Assembly (NCBI RefSeq): GCF_000576575.1
Contig: NZ_AWQS01000003.1
Coordinates: 1-64,000, forward strand
Direction: 5' to 3'
Length of the DNA stretch: 64,000 bases
Source of the DNA: Intrasporangium chromatireducens Q5-1
GTDB taxonomy: Bacteria; Actinomycetota; Actinomycetes; Actinomycetales; Dermatophilaceae
Shown: in pieces, positions 53,053 to 61,413 of the stretch
Numbering within the stretch: position 1 is the stretch's first letter
Layout of the letters: each line of letters opens with the position of its first letter
Notes under the pieces: generated by a model
What the model saw: only the letters and a program-made list of their open reading frames with translations
Databases searched by the model: none
Told to the model about the DNA's origin: nothing
Made by a program: the position numbers and the translations under genes

Positions 53053-54567
53053 ATGGACTGGGGAGCCATCGAGGGCTTCCTGGGCGATGTCTCGAGCATC
53101 GTCTGGGGCCCGTACCTGCTCATCCCGCTGCTGCTCGGCACCGGCCTCTACCTGACGATCCGGCTCGGTGGACTCCAGTTCATCAAGCTCGTCCCGGCCC
53201 TGCGGCTCGGGATCATCAAGCGCAGGGACGCCGGCAGCGAAGGCGACATCTCGCAGTTCCAGGCCCTGACCACCGCCCTCGCGGCCACGGTCGGCACCGG
53301 CAACATCGTGGGCGTCGCGACCGCCATCGGGATCGGTGGTCCCGGCGCGCTGTTCTGGATGTGGGTCACCGGCCTGCTCGGCATGGCGTCCAAGTACAGC
53401 GAGGCGTTCCTCGGCGTCCGCTTCCGCCGCACCGATGCGGCGGGCGAGAAGTCCGGTGGTCCCCAGGTGTACCTCGAGCGCGGCATCCGCGGGCCGCTCG
53501 GCAAGGTGCTCGGCCTGTCGTTCGCGATCTTCGCGGTCATCGCGTGCTTCGGTATCGGCAACATGACCCAGGGCAACTCGATCGCCTCGAACGTCGAGAA
53601 CAGCTGGAGCGTGCCGACGTGGGTCACCGGCATCGTGCTGACGATCATGACGCTGGTCGTCCTCGTCGGCGGCATCAAGTCGATCGGCCGCGTCACCGCG
53701 GGCTTCGTGCCGGTCATGATCGTCTTCTACGTGCTCGGCTCGATCTACATCCTGGTGGCGAACATCGGTGCCGTGCCGGCCGCGTTCGGCCAGATCTTCC
53801 ACGACGCGTTCTCGGGCACGTCCGCCGTCGGTGGCTTCGCCGGGTCGGCGATCATGATCGCGGTGCAGTTCGGTGTGGCCCGCGGCATCTTCTCCAACGA
53901 GTCGGGCATGGGCTCGGCCGCCATCGCGGCGGCCGCCGCCCAGACGAGCCACCCGGTCCGTCAGGGCCTCGTGTCGATGACGCAGACCTTCATCGACACG
54001 ATCATCGTCGTGACGTGCACCGGCCTCGTCATCGTCACGACCGGCGTGTGGAACCTCGTCGACCCGTCGACCGGTGAGCAGATCTCGGCCGCGCTGATGA
54101 CCGGCGAGGCCTTCTCGCACGGCCTGCCCGGCAGCTGGGGGCACTGGATCGTCACGCTCGGCCTCGTCATGTTTGCCTACTCGACGATCCTCGGCTGGGC
54201 CTACTACGGCGAGCGCAACATCGAGCGGCTCTTCGGCCGCGGCGCGGTGATGCCGTTCCGGATCCTGTTCGGGCTCATCGTCTACATCGGCTGCACCGTC
54301 CAGCTCGGTGTCGTCTGGAACTTCTCCGACGTCATGAACGGCCTCATGGCGCTGCCGAACCTCGTCGGTCTGCTCATCCTGTCGGGCCTCGTCGCCCGCG
54401 AGACGCGGCACTACCTCAAGCACGACCCGAAGCTCGAGGCGTCGACCACCGAGGTCGAGGGCTTCATGGACGGCCACCCCGGATGGGAGCAGTGGAAGGC
54501 GGGCGAGCTCACCGGCGCCCTCGCCACCCAGGCTCCCGCGGACGAGCGCGAGCCCGCCCGCGAGTAG
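53053..54567 (+). CDS. Alanine/glycine:cation symporter family protein (AGCS)
   Basis: A 504-residue symporter with about eleven helices. Family signatures are FQALTTALAATVGTGNIVGV, GPGALFWMWVTGLLGMASKY and VARGIFSNESGMGSAAIAAA. It takes up alanine, glycine or related amino acids with sodium or protons. Its place beside the lysine aminomutase cluster suggests a wider amino-acid role, which is inference. ATG 53053 follows ACGAGGAAC. A strong hairpin after the stop separates it from the convergent kal gene. Confidence 0.9.
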   Translation: MDWGAIEGFLGDVSSIVWGPYLLIPLLLGTGLYLTIRLGGLQFIKLVPALRLGIIKRRDAGSEGDISQFQALTTALAATVGTGNIVGVATAIGIGGPGALFWMWVTGLLGMASKYSEAFLGVRFRRTDAAGEKSGGPQVYLERGIRGPLGKVLGLSFAIFAVIACFGIGNMTQGNSIASNVENSWSVPTWVTGIVLTIMTLVVLVGGIKSIGRVTAGFVPVMIVFYVLGSIYILVANIGAVPAAFGQIFHDAFSGTSAVGGFAGSAIMIAVQFGVARGIFSNESGMGSAAIAAAAAQTSHPVRQGLVSMTQTFIDTIIVVTCTGLVIVTTGVWNLVDPSTGEQISAALMTGEAFSHGLPGSWGHWIVTLGLVMFAYSTILGWAYYGERNIERLFGRGAVMPFRILFGLIVYIGCTVQLGVVWNFSDVMNGLMALPNLVGLLILSGLVARETRHYLKHDPKLEASTTEVEGFMDGHPGWEQWKAGELTGALATQAPADEREPARE

Positions 54568-54618
54568 CGCGAGTAGCCGGCCGGGACGAACGGGCGGTAC
54601 GCCGCTCCCCCTGCGCCA

Positions 54619-54683
54619 ACACGCCGAGCACCGGTCAACCCGACATGGCCATTTCCGTCGGGGTTGACTGGTGTTCGGCGTGT
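54619..54683. terminator. Long bidirectional terminator between the AGCS gene and kal
   Basis: The arms 54619-54644 and 54657-54683 are complementary over about 26 bases, with two mismatches and a one-base bulge, around a 12-base loop. The inner stem is GTCAACCCGAC against GTCGGGGTTGAC. It lies between two convergent genes. Confidence 0.78.
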
Positions 54684-54699
54684 CGGAGACGGGCGCGGC

Positions 54700-55080
54700 T
54701 CAGGGGACGACGACGACTCCCCTGGCGGTCGTCGCGACGACCGGCGGGTCGAGGACGTCGGCAGCCGAGGTGCCACGATCAGGGTTGCCGCGGGCGACGA
54801 CCCGGACCTCGAAGTCCATCTCGCGGGAGCGGCGCCCGACCCGGACCAGCTCCGCCGAGATCTCGATGACGTCGCCCGCGCGGACCGGGGCGCGGAACTG
54901 GACGTCGCTGTAGGAGGCGAACAGGCCCTCGTCGCCGTCGGTCTGGATGCACATCTCCGTGGCGACGTCACCGAAAGCCGCCAGCGAGTAGGCCCCGTCG
55001 ACCAGGTTGCCGGCGTAGTGGGCGTGGCTGTAAGGGACGTAACGCCGGTGCGTGACACGGCGGCCGACCTCAGCGGTCAT
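54700..55080 (-). CDS. kal: 3-aminobutyryl-CoA ammonia-lyase
   Basis: A 126-residue hot-dog-fold protein: RRYVPYSHAHYAGNLVDGAY, ALFGDVATEM-like (here AAFGDVATEMCIQTDGDEGL), FRAPVRAGDVIEISAELVRV and SREMDFEVRVVARG. In lysine fermentation it removes ammonia from L-3-aminobutyryl-CoA to form crotonyl-CoA. Its ATG overlaps the kamE stop (ATGA), and it ends the kdd-kamD-kamE-kal operon. The match to Kal rather than another hot-dog enzyme rests largely on this context. Confidence 0.87.
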   Translation of the reverse strand: MTAEVGRRVTHRRYVPYSHAHYAGNLVDGAYSLAAFGDVATEMCIQTDGDEGLFASYSDVQFRAPVRAGDVIEISAELVRVGRRSREMDFEVRVVARGNPDRGTSAADVLDPPVVATTARGVVVVP

Positions 55081-55826
55081 GCTGCTCTCGCCTTTCGTTC
55101 GCTGATCTCGTGGACGAGGTAGCTCGCGACCTCGCCGGGGGTCGTGCCGCGGCCGAAGATCTGGTCGACCCCGAGGCGCGCGGCCGAGCCCTCCTCGAAG
55201 CGGGGACCGCCCGCAACGAGGATCGGCACGCGTCCGGCCGGGTAGGCCTCGCGGAACGCGGCGGACATCTGCGTCGTGTTGTGGATGTGGGCGTCCTTCT
55301 GGGTGACGACCTGGCTCACGAGGACCGCGTCGGCCCTCTCGGCCCGGGCGCGCGCGACAAGGTCGGGCACGAGGACCTGGGCACCGAGGTTGACCACCTT
55401 GATCTCGCGGTAGTACTCGAGACCCTTCTCCCCCGCGAAGCCCTTGATGTTGAGGATCGCGTCGATCCCCACGGTGTGGGCGTCCGTGCCGATGCAGGCC
55501 CCGACGACGACGAGCTTGCGCCGCAGCCGGCGCTTGATCTCGAGGTTGACCTCCTTGGCGGACAGGAGCGGGTAGGCGCGCTCGACGACCTCGACCTCGT
55601 CGAGGTTGACCAGGTGCGTCACCGAGCCGTACACGACGAAGAAGGTGAAGTCGGGACCGATCGGCTTCGCGTGCACGAGCAGGGCCGGGTCCATGCCCAT
55701 CTTCTTCGCCAGCTGCAGCGCCGCACCCTCGGCCCGCTTGTCGTGCGGGATGGGCAGGGTGAAGGACACCTGCACCATGCCGTCGCCAGTCGTGTCGCCG
55801 TAGGGGCGGATGATCGGGCCGGTCAT
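55077..55826 (-). CDS. kamE: Lysine 5,6-aminomutase beta subunit (cobalamin-binding)
   Basis: A 249-residue B12-binding subunit. The cobalamin motif DxHxxG is GTDAHTVGIDA. The Lys eleven residues after its His (in NIKGFAGEKG) matches the spacing of His133 and PLP-binding Lys144 in the Clostridium enzyme. With KamD it moves the amino group of beta-lysine from carbon 6 to carbon 5. The ATG overlaps the kamD stop (ATGA) and the stop overlaps kal (ATGA), so stoichiometric translation is likely. Adenosylcobalamin and PLP are required. Confidence 0.93.
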   Translation of the reverse strand: MTGPIIRPYGDTTGDGMVQVSFTLPIPHDKRAEGAALQLAKKMGMDPALLVHAKPIGPDFTFFVVYGSVTHLVNLDEVEVVERAYPLLSAKEVNLEIKRRLRRKLVVVGACIGTDAHTVGIDAILNIKGFAGEKGLEYYREIKVVNLGAQVLVPDLVARARAERADAVLVSQVVTQKDAHIHNTTQMSAAFREAYPAGRVPILVAGGPRFEEGSAARLGVDQIFGRGTTPGEVASYLVHEISERKARAA

Positions 55827-57478
55827 CGGGCTCCTCCCTTCGTGGTGCCGGTCCGGCGGGGAGCCGTCGGGGCGGACGTCGGCGGCTCCCACGCGTCGAG
55901 GGCGGTGATGGCCGGGTTGTCGTAGTCGTCGGCGCGCTCGACGACGCCGTCGAGCCCCTTGCCGCCGTCGGCAGGCCGCTTCATCAGCCCGAAGGTGCCG
56001 TCGGCGATGGCCGCGAGCAGCGGGACGTCCCCCGCCGGGTCGCTGTCCTCGACGATCCGCTCGAGCAGCTCGACCGCCTCGGAGAGCACCTGCCGGGCGC
56101 GGTTCTGGATGAAGCCGTCGCGGGGCGGGTGGAAGTCCTCGCGCAGCCCCCCGGCGGCGTTGAGCACGTAGCGGACGTTCTGCAGCGCGAGGTCACGGTC
56201 GGACAGGAACGGCGTGACGACCGCCTCGGTCATCATCCCGACGAGGAGGATGCCCTGCCCGGTCATGGCGCCCGCGAGGTTGAAGAACCCGTCGAGCAGG
56301 TAGCCGCGGAAGACGTCGCCCGTCATGTGCTTCGTCGGCGGCATCCACTTGAGCGGCGCGTCCGGGAACAGCTGCCGGGCGAGCAGGGCGTGTGCCAGCT
56401 CGAGCCGGAACGAGTCGGGGATCTCCGGGTTGATCTCGAAGGCGTGGCCCAGCCCGAGCTGCCAGTCCTCGAGGCCCGCCTCCTTGGCGAACCGTTCGTT
56501 GAGCAGCTGGCTCACCGTCACCGTGTGCGCGGCCTCCACGGCGTCCGCCGTCGTGAGGTAGTTGTCCTCACCGGTGTTGATGATGATGCCGGCACGCGCG
56601 TGAACCTGGCGCGAGAACCGCTGGTCCACAAAGGTCCTCACCGGGTTGATGTCGCGGAAGAGGATGCCGTACATCGAGTCGTTGAGCATCATGTCGAGCC
56701 GCTCCATGCCGGCGAGGGCAGCGATCTCGGGCATGCACAGCCCCGAGGCGTAGTTCGTCAGCCGGATGTAGCGCCCGAGCTCCTTGCTCACGTCATCGAG
56801 CGCGGCCCGCATGAGCCGGAAGTTCTCCTGCGTCGCATAGGTGCCGGCGAAGCCCTCACGGGTGGCGCCCTCCGGGACGTAGTCAAGCAGTGACTGCCCG
56901 GTCGACCGGATCACCGCGATGACGTCGGCGCCCTCGCGGGCCGCGGCCTGCGCCTGCGGGATGTCCTCGTGGATGTCACCCGTCGCGACGATGAGGTAGA
57001 TCCACGGCTGCTGTGCCGGGTCGCCGAGGCGCGCGATGAGCCGGTCGCGCGTGCGCCGGGCCGTGTCGATCCGCTTCAGCCCGGTGCCGACGGCCCGCGT
57101 CGCGGCACGGCGGGCTGCGAGCGCGTCCCGGCCCTGCGGCATACGGAACTGCACGCTGCCGCTCGCGGCCTTCTGGGCGAGGACGGTGACGTCCTCGGCC
57201 TCGCCGCGCATCAGTGCGTCCCACACGGGCGTCGTCACGCCGTGCTCGAGGCCGACCTGGTCGCGGACGGCGTCGACGAGGTGGTTGACCCATGGGACGC
57301 GCTCGTGGTCGGCTCCGGCGAGTCCGGCCAGTCGGAGGGTGGCGCGCTCCACCGACACGGTCGTATGCCGCTGGGCCAGCTTCACGACGGGGGCCGCGGC
57401 CTTCCGCGCGAGTGACCTCGCGCGACGGACGACGGCGGGATCGAGCTCGAGGACGGGAGTTGCGGGGTTGCGGCTCAT
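55823..57478 (-). CDS. kamD: Lysine 5,6-aminomutase alpha subunit
   Basis: A 551-residue TIM-barrel catalytic subunit of the adenosylcobalamin/PLP aminomutase. Conserved segments include QPWIYLIVATGDIHEDIPQA, IRLTNYASGLCMPEIAALAG, MLNDSMYGILFRDINPVRTF and KWMPPTKHMTGDVFRGYLLD. It works with KamE on L-beta-lysine or D-lysine. The ATG overlaps the stop of kdd (ATGA). A GTATGCCGC and a GCGGCATAC motif occur inside the gene (57363 and 57136). Confidence 0.92.
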   Translation of the reverse strand: MSRNPATPVLELDPAVVRRARSLARKAAAPVVKLAQRHTTVSVERATLRLAGLAGADHERVPWVNHLVDAVRDQVGLEHGVTTPVWDALMRGEAEDVTVLAQKAASGSVQFRMPQGRDALAARRAATRAVGTGLKRIDTARRTRDRLIARLGDPAQQPWIYLIVATGDIHEDIPQAQAAAREGADVIAVIRSTGQSLLDYVPEGATREGFAGTYATQENFRLMRAALDDVSKELGRYIRLTNYASGLCMPEIAALAGMERLDMMLNDSMYGILFRDINPVRTFVDQRFSRQVHARAGIIINTGEDNYLTTADAVEAAHTVTVSQLLNERFAKEAGLEDWQLGLGHAFEINPEIPDSFRLELAHALLARQLFPDAPLKWMPPTKHMTGDVFRGYLLDGFFNLAGAMTGQGILLVGMMTEAVVTPFLSDRDLALQNVRYVLNAAGGLREDFHPPRDGFIQNRARQVLSEAVELLERIVEDSDPAGDVPLLAAIADGTFGLMKRPADGGKGLDGVVERADDYDNPAITALDAWEPPTSAPTAPRRTGTTKGGAR

Positions 57479-58683
57479 GCGCCCGATCCTTCCCCACCCG
57501 CTGCCCCGAACGGACCGTTCGGGGTCGAACTGGACGGTGTACCGACCCGCTCGACCCCGAGAGGACCGTTCGCGGGAGTCGCGGCATGGGGCTCGAGGCG
57601 CGACTCGAAGAGGGCCCGGACGGCGGGCTCATTCCGGACGAGGTCGAGCGCGTAGGCGGCATGGCCGGGGACGTAGCCGTTGCCGACGAGCATCCGGACG
57701 TCGGCGGCGAGGCCCTCCGCGCCCAGCGCAGCAGCCGCGAAGTTGGTCGCCATGCTGAAGAAGATGACGGTGCCGCCCGGTGCGGTGGAGAGGATCGCCG
57801 GCTGCTCACAGCCCGGCACGTCGACGCAGACGACGGTGACGTCGGCCGGCCCCCCGGCGGCCTCGACGGCCGTGCTGAGCCCGAGGGGTGAGCGGGCGTC
57901 GGCGAGCACGACCTCGTCGGCGAGACCGGTCGGCTCGAGAACGTCGCGCTCGCGCTCGGTCGGGACGACACCGATCACCCGGCCGGCGCCGGCGCGACGG
58001 GCGGCAGCGAGCGAGAGCGACCCCGACTTGCCGGCCCCACCGAGGACGAGGACGGTGGGCGGGCCCTCGTGAGCGGCATACCCCTTGACGTACTCGTCGA
58101 CAACCCTCGCCACGAGTGCGGGGGCGCCGCACACGTCCATGACCATGAGCGCGAGGCGTGGGTCGAGGTCGTCCGGGAGGGGAGCAGCGATGCTGCGCCC
58201 GAACAGGATCGCGTGGCCCTCGGCGGGAACCTGCTCCGAGCGGCCGTCCCAGCGGGCGAGGCCGTCGGTGACGGCGAGCGGGGTGAGCGAGAGCGAGACG
58301 AGCGTCGCCACCCGGTCCCCCACGGCCAGTCCCAGGGGACTGTCCGGCCCGACCTCGTCCACCGTGCCGATGAGCATGCCGCCGGAGCCGGTGACCGGGT
58401 TCTGCATCTTGCCCCGCTCGGCGATGATCCCGAGCACCTCGGCCCGGACAGCGTCCCCGTCGACACGGCCGTCGACGGTGTGCTTCTCCGCGAGCTGACG
58501 GTAGGAGGCCGCGTCGAGGTTGAGCGTCTCGACCCGCAGCCGGACCTCGTCGGCCCCGATCTCAGGGCTCGCATCGAGTCGACGAGCCGCCTGGGGCAGC
58601 GTCACCGCCTCCCCCCGCGGCTCGAGGACCCGGTGCAGGCCGATCGGAGAGGTGGTGCGCACGACCTCGGTGGGTGACGACAT
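57475..58683 (-). CDS. kdd: L-erythro-3,5-diaminohexanoate dehydrogenase, C-terminus formed by an intergenic repeat
   Basis: A 402-residue NAD-dependent dehydrogenase with medium-chain-like architecture: GKMQNPVTGSGGMLIGTVDE, MVMDVCGAPALVARVVDEYV, VLVLGGAGKSGSLSLAAARR (dinucleotide loop) and IFFSMATNFAAAALGAEGL. It oxidises 3,5-diaminohexanoate to 3-keto-5-aminohexanoate. The last 30 or so residues (from about PANGPLGVERVG to the Gly-rich end) are encoded by the palindromic repeat copy at 57508-57571, an odd low-complexity extension past the normal family end. ATG 58683 is used; an upstream extension has no support. It heads the kam operon. Confidence 0.9.
   Translation of the reverse strand: MSSPTEVVRTTSPIGLHRVLEPRGEAVTLPQAARRLDASPEIGADEVRLRVETLNLDAASYRQLAEKHTVDGRVDGDAVRAEVLGIIAERGKMQNPVTGSGGMLIGTVDEVGPDSPLGLAVGDRVATLVSLSLTPLAVTDGLARWDGRSEQVPAEGHAILFGRSIAAPLPDDLDPRLALMVMDVCGAPALVARVVDEYVKGYAAHEGPPTVLVLGGAGKSGSLSLAAARRAGAGRVIGVVPTERERDVLEPTGLADEVVLADARSPLGLSTAVEAAGGPADVTVVCVDVPGCEQPAILSTAPGGTVIFFSMATNFAAAALGAEGLAADVRMLVGNGYVPGHAAYALDLVRNEPAVRALFESRLEPHAATPANGPLGVERVGTPSSSTPNGPFGAAGGEGSGA
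57508..57571. repeat. Palindromic repeat, copy B, inside the 3' end of kdd
   Basis: Same orientation and layout as 32966-33029. The left arm 57508-57530 is identical to the copy A arm over 23 bases; the right arm 57549-57571 is complementary with a few changes; and the spacer contains the shared TGTACCGACCC/GTACACCGACCC block. Unlike copy A, it is inside a coding frame and is read as NGPLG/NGPFG-type residues. Confidence 0.8.
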
Positions 58684-58778
58684 CAGTGTCAAGATCCTTC
58701 GGTGCTTGGGGGACACGACCGCAGTTCTTGAAGCATCATACGAGAGATCCACTCGGATCTTCGGCTACGGTGGGCATT
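58684..58778. promoter_or_regulatory. Divergent promoter region of kdd and kamA
   Basis: On the minus strand TATGAT at 58740-58735 is a good -10 for the kdd operon, leaving about 45 bases of leader. On the plus strand TACGGT at 58766-58771 stands 7 bases before the kamA ATG, indicating a leaderless kamA message. No -35 is convincing on either side, so activator control is possible. The short shared region implies joint regulation of kamA and the kdd operon. Confidence 0.55.
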
Positions 58779-60218
58779 ATGAGCAAGGTCGAACAGCCAT
58801 ATGCCTACCGCCGCCGCGAGCTCGTCGAGCCCGACTGGACCCGGTTCCCGGGGTGGGCCGATGTGACACAGTCCGACTGGGACAGCGCACAGTGGCAGCG
58901 CGCCCACTGCGTGAAGAACGTGAAGCAGCTGCGGGCCCTCATGGGCGACCTGCTCGACGAGCGCTTCTACGCCGACCTCGAGCGCGACCAGGCCGAGCGC
59001 GCCACGATGTCGATGCTCATCCCGCCGCAGATGCTCAACACGATGGTGCCCTCGACCGAGGGGTCGATGCCGGCCGCGGGGCACGAGTTCACCGAGGCGT
59101 TCTACGCCGACCCGGTGCGGCGCTACATGGTCCCCGTCTTCTCCGACCGGCGCACCGACTGGCCCTCGCACCCCCACGCCACGCGCGACTCCCTGCACGA
59201 GCACGACATGTGGGTCGCCGAGGGCCTCACGCACCGCTACCCGACCAAGGTCCTCGCGGAGCTGCTCTCGACGTGCCCGCAGTACTGCGGCCACTGCACC
59301 CGGATGGACCTCGTCGGCAACTCGACCCCGCAGGTCCCGAAGCTCAAGTTCGACCTCAAGCCGGTGGACCGGCACGAGGCGATGCTGCGCTACCTGCGCG
59401 AGACGCCGACCGTCCGCGATGTCGTCGTCTCCGGCGGGGACGTCGCAAACATGCCGTGGAAGAACCTCGAGTCGTTCCTCGACCGGCTGCTCGAGATCGA
59501 CAACATCCGCGACATCCGGCTCGCGACGAAGGCCCTCATGGGGCTGCCGCAGCACTGGCTGGCCGACGACGTCGTCGAGGGCGTGGGCCGCGTCGCGGCC
59601 AAGGCCCGCTCCCGCGGTGTCGCCCTGGCGATCCACACGCACATCAACAACGCCCAGTCCGTGACGCCCGCCGTCGCCCGGGCTGCCCGCGCGATGCTCG
59701 ACGCAGGCGTCCGCGACGTGCGCAACCAGGGCGTCCTGATGCGGGGTGTCAACGACTCCGCCGAGCAGCTGCTCGACCTCTGCTTCGCCCTGGCCGACGA
59801 GGCGTCGATCACCCCGTACTACTTCTACATGTGCGACATGATCCCGTTCTCGGAGCACTGGCGGCTCTCGCTGGCCGAGGCGCAGGAGCTGCAGCACTCG
59901 ATCATGGGCTACCTCCCGGGCTTCTCGACGCCCCGGATCGTCTGCGACGTGCCCTTCGTCGGCAAGCGCTGGGTGCACCAGCAGGACTCCTACGACCAGG
60001 AGCGCGGCATCTCCTACTGGCGCAAGAACTACCGCACCTCGATCGAGGGCGACGACGTCGAAGCGCTGTCTCGCGAGTACGTCTACTACGACCCGATCTA
60101 CACGCTGTCCGAGTCGGGCCAGCAGTGGTGGCGTGACGCCGTCGACCACGAGGACGTCATGGTGGCGGCGGGCGAGCAGGCCGCGGCGAGCCGCGCAGCT
60201 GCGGCGTCGGCCGTCTGA
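58779..60218 (+). CDS. kamA: L-lysine 2,3-aminomutase family radical SAM protein
   Basis: A 479-residue radical SAM, PLP-dependent aminomutase. The iron-sulfur motif CxxxCxxC is CPQYCGHC near residues 165-172, followed by VVVSGGDVANMPWKNLESFL and QGVLMRGVNDSAEQL. The C-terminal PGFSTPRIVCDVPFVGKRW carries the probable PLP lysine. It converts L-lysine to L-beta-lysine, the first step toward the KamDE reaction encoded divergently. The chain is longer than the clostridial enzyme (about 416), as in other actinobacterial members. A product other than beta-lysine cannot be excluded. Confidence 0.9.
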   Translation: MSKVEQPYAYRRRELVEPDWTRFPGWADVTQSDWDSAQWQRAHCVKNVKQLRALMGDLLDERFYADLERDQAERATMSMLIPPQMLNTMVPSTEGSMPAAGHEFTEAFYADPVRRYMVPVFSDRRTDWPSHPHATRDSLHEHDMWVAEGLTHRYPTKVLAELLSTCPQYCGHCTRMDLVGNSTPQVPKLKFDLKPVDRHEAMLRYLRETPTVRDVVVSGGDVANMPWKNLESFLDRLLEIDNIRDIRLATKALMGLPQHWLADDVVEGVGRVAAKARSRGVALAIHTHINNAQSVTPAVARAARAMLDAGVRDVRNQGVLMRGVNDSAEQLLDLCFALADEASITPYYFYMCDMIPFSEHWRLSLAEAQELQHSIMGYLPGFSTPRIVCDVPFVGKRWVHQQDSYDQERGISYWRKNYRTSIEGDDVEALSREYVYYDPIYTLSESGQQWWRDAVDHEDVMVAAGEQAAASRAAAASAV

Positions 60219-60229
60219 CCGCGCTGGCG

Positions 60230-60256
60230 CTGGGCGTCCCCATCGTGGGACGCCAG
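60230..60256 (+). terminator. Terminator after kamA
   Basis: CTGGGCGTCCC and GGGACGCCAG form a stem of about ten pairs with a one-base bulge and a CATCGT loop, 12 bases after the kamA stop. A T run is lacking, as is common in GC-rich actinobacteria. Confidence 0.6.
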
Positions 60257-60280
60257 AGGCACCGCGACCGGCACCCCACC

Positions 60281-60286
60281 TAGACT
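60281..60286 (+). promoter_or_regulatory. -10 element TAGACT of a probable leaderless transcript
   Basis: TAGACT ends 6 bases before the GTG at 60293 with no ribosome-binding site between, matching the leaderless pattern seen at 18108, 22662 and 44309. Confidence 0.5.
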
Positions 60287-60292
60287 CCGACT

Positions 60293-60916
60293 GTGGCCGG
60301 CACCCCAACGCAGCGCACCCGTGTCCCGCGGGCCGAGCGGGAGGCGCAGATGCTCGAGGTCGCCGAAGAGGTCTTCGTCGCACGGGGGATCCAGGCCGCC
60401 ACGATGGACGAGATCGCCGAACGAGTCGGTGTGACGAAGCCGCTCATCTACGACTACTTCGGCTCCAAGGAGGGGCTGCTCGCCGCCTCCATCGAGCGCG
60501 GGCGACGGCAGTTGCTCGGCCTCATCATCGACGCGTGGTCCGCGCAGCCGGACCTCGAGGTGCGGGACCGGCTGCGGGCGGTCGTGCTCGCCTTCTTCAC
60601 CTTCATCGACGAGCACGACCGGATGTTCGCGCTGCTGCGCACCGAGGGATCGCTGGTCGGCCCGGCCGCGGAGTCCGTCGAGCGGATCCGCCAGCAGACG
60701 GCCAAGGCGTTCGCCGAGGGGCTGCGGAGCCTGCCGGCCTTCGACCAGCTGCCATCCAGCCGCGTGACCGGCATGGCCGAGCTGCTGATCGGTGCCTGCG
60801 ACCGACTCGCGGTCTCGCGCGTCATGACGCCGGGCCTCAGCGCCGGTGACGCAGCCGACCTCGTCATGACGACGATGTGGGACGGCCTCGGCTCGATCGC
60901 GTCGGACGGACGGTGA
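60293..60916 (+). CDS. TetR/AcrR-family transcriptional regulator
   Basis: A 207-residue TetR protein with the N-terminal helix-turn-helix MLEVAEEVFVARGIQAATMD followed by EIAERVGVTKPLIYDYFGSK. The C-terminal ligand domain (ERGRRQLLGLIIDAWSAQPD onward) is not specific. It leads an operon of three genes with start/stop overlaps (GTGA at 60913 and again at 61410) ending in a drug-efflux-type MFS gene, so it probably controls that pump. Confidence 0.88.
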   Translation: MAGTPTQRTRVPRAEREAQMLEVAEEVFVARGIQAATMDEIAERVGVTKPLIYDYFGSKEGLLAASIERGRRQLLGLIIDAWSAQPDLEVRDRLRAVVLAFFTFIDEHDRMFALLRTEGSLVGPAAESVERIRQQTAKAFAEGLRSLPAFDQLPSSRVTGMAELLIGACDRLAVSRVMTPGLSAGDAADLVMTTMWDGLGSIASDGR

Positions 60917-61413
60917 GCCGGGCGAGGGGTGGCGCCGGCCCGACGACGCAGGCGACCCAGGCTCTCGATCGCGCAGGAGTCGACTACACCCGCCACACCT
61001 ATGAGCACGATCCCTCGGCGAGCAGCTATGGGCTCGAGGCGGCGACGGTCCTCGGGCTGCCTCCCGAGCGGGTCTTCAAGACGCTGCTCGTCGACACCGG
61101 CCGGAGCCTGGCCGTCGGCATCGTCCCGGTCGATGGCCAGCTGGACCTCAAGGCGATCGCCGGTGCCCTCGGGGTCAAGTCGGTGACGATGGCCGAGCCC
61201 GCCGCCGCCGAACGCACCACTGGCTACGTCGTCGGCGGGATCTCGCCGATCGGCCAGAAGCGGCGGCTGCCGACCGTTCTCGACGCGTCCGCCGAGGAGT
61301 TCGAGACCGTCTTCGTCTCCGGCGGTCGCCGCGGGTTCGATCTCGAGCTGGCGCCCGGGGACCTGGTGCGGGTGACCGGCGCGGTGCTCGCGCCGATCGG
61401 CCGGGCTCGGTGA
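60913..61413 (+). CDS. ybaK: YbaK/EbsC-family Cys-tRNA(Pro) deacylase
   Basis: A 166-residue editing protein: QALDRAGVDYTRHTYEHDPS, GLPPERVFKTLLVDTG (the conserved Lys of the deacylase), VPVDGQLDLKAIAGALGVKS and TGYVVGGISPIGQKRRLPTV. It hydrolyses Cys mis-loaded on tRNA-Pro. Its GTG overlaps the TetR stop and its stop overlaps the MFS GTG. Confidence 0.9.
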   Translation: MSRARGGAGPTTQATQALDRAGVDYTRHTYEHDPSASSYGLEAATVLGLPPERVFKTLLVDTGRSLAVGIVPVDGQLDLKAIAGALGVKSVTMAEPAAAERTTGYVVGGISPIGQKRRLPTVLDASAEEFETVFVSGGRRGFDLELAPGDLVRVTGAVLAPIGRAR

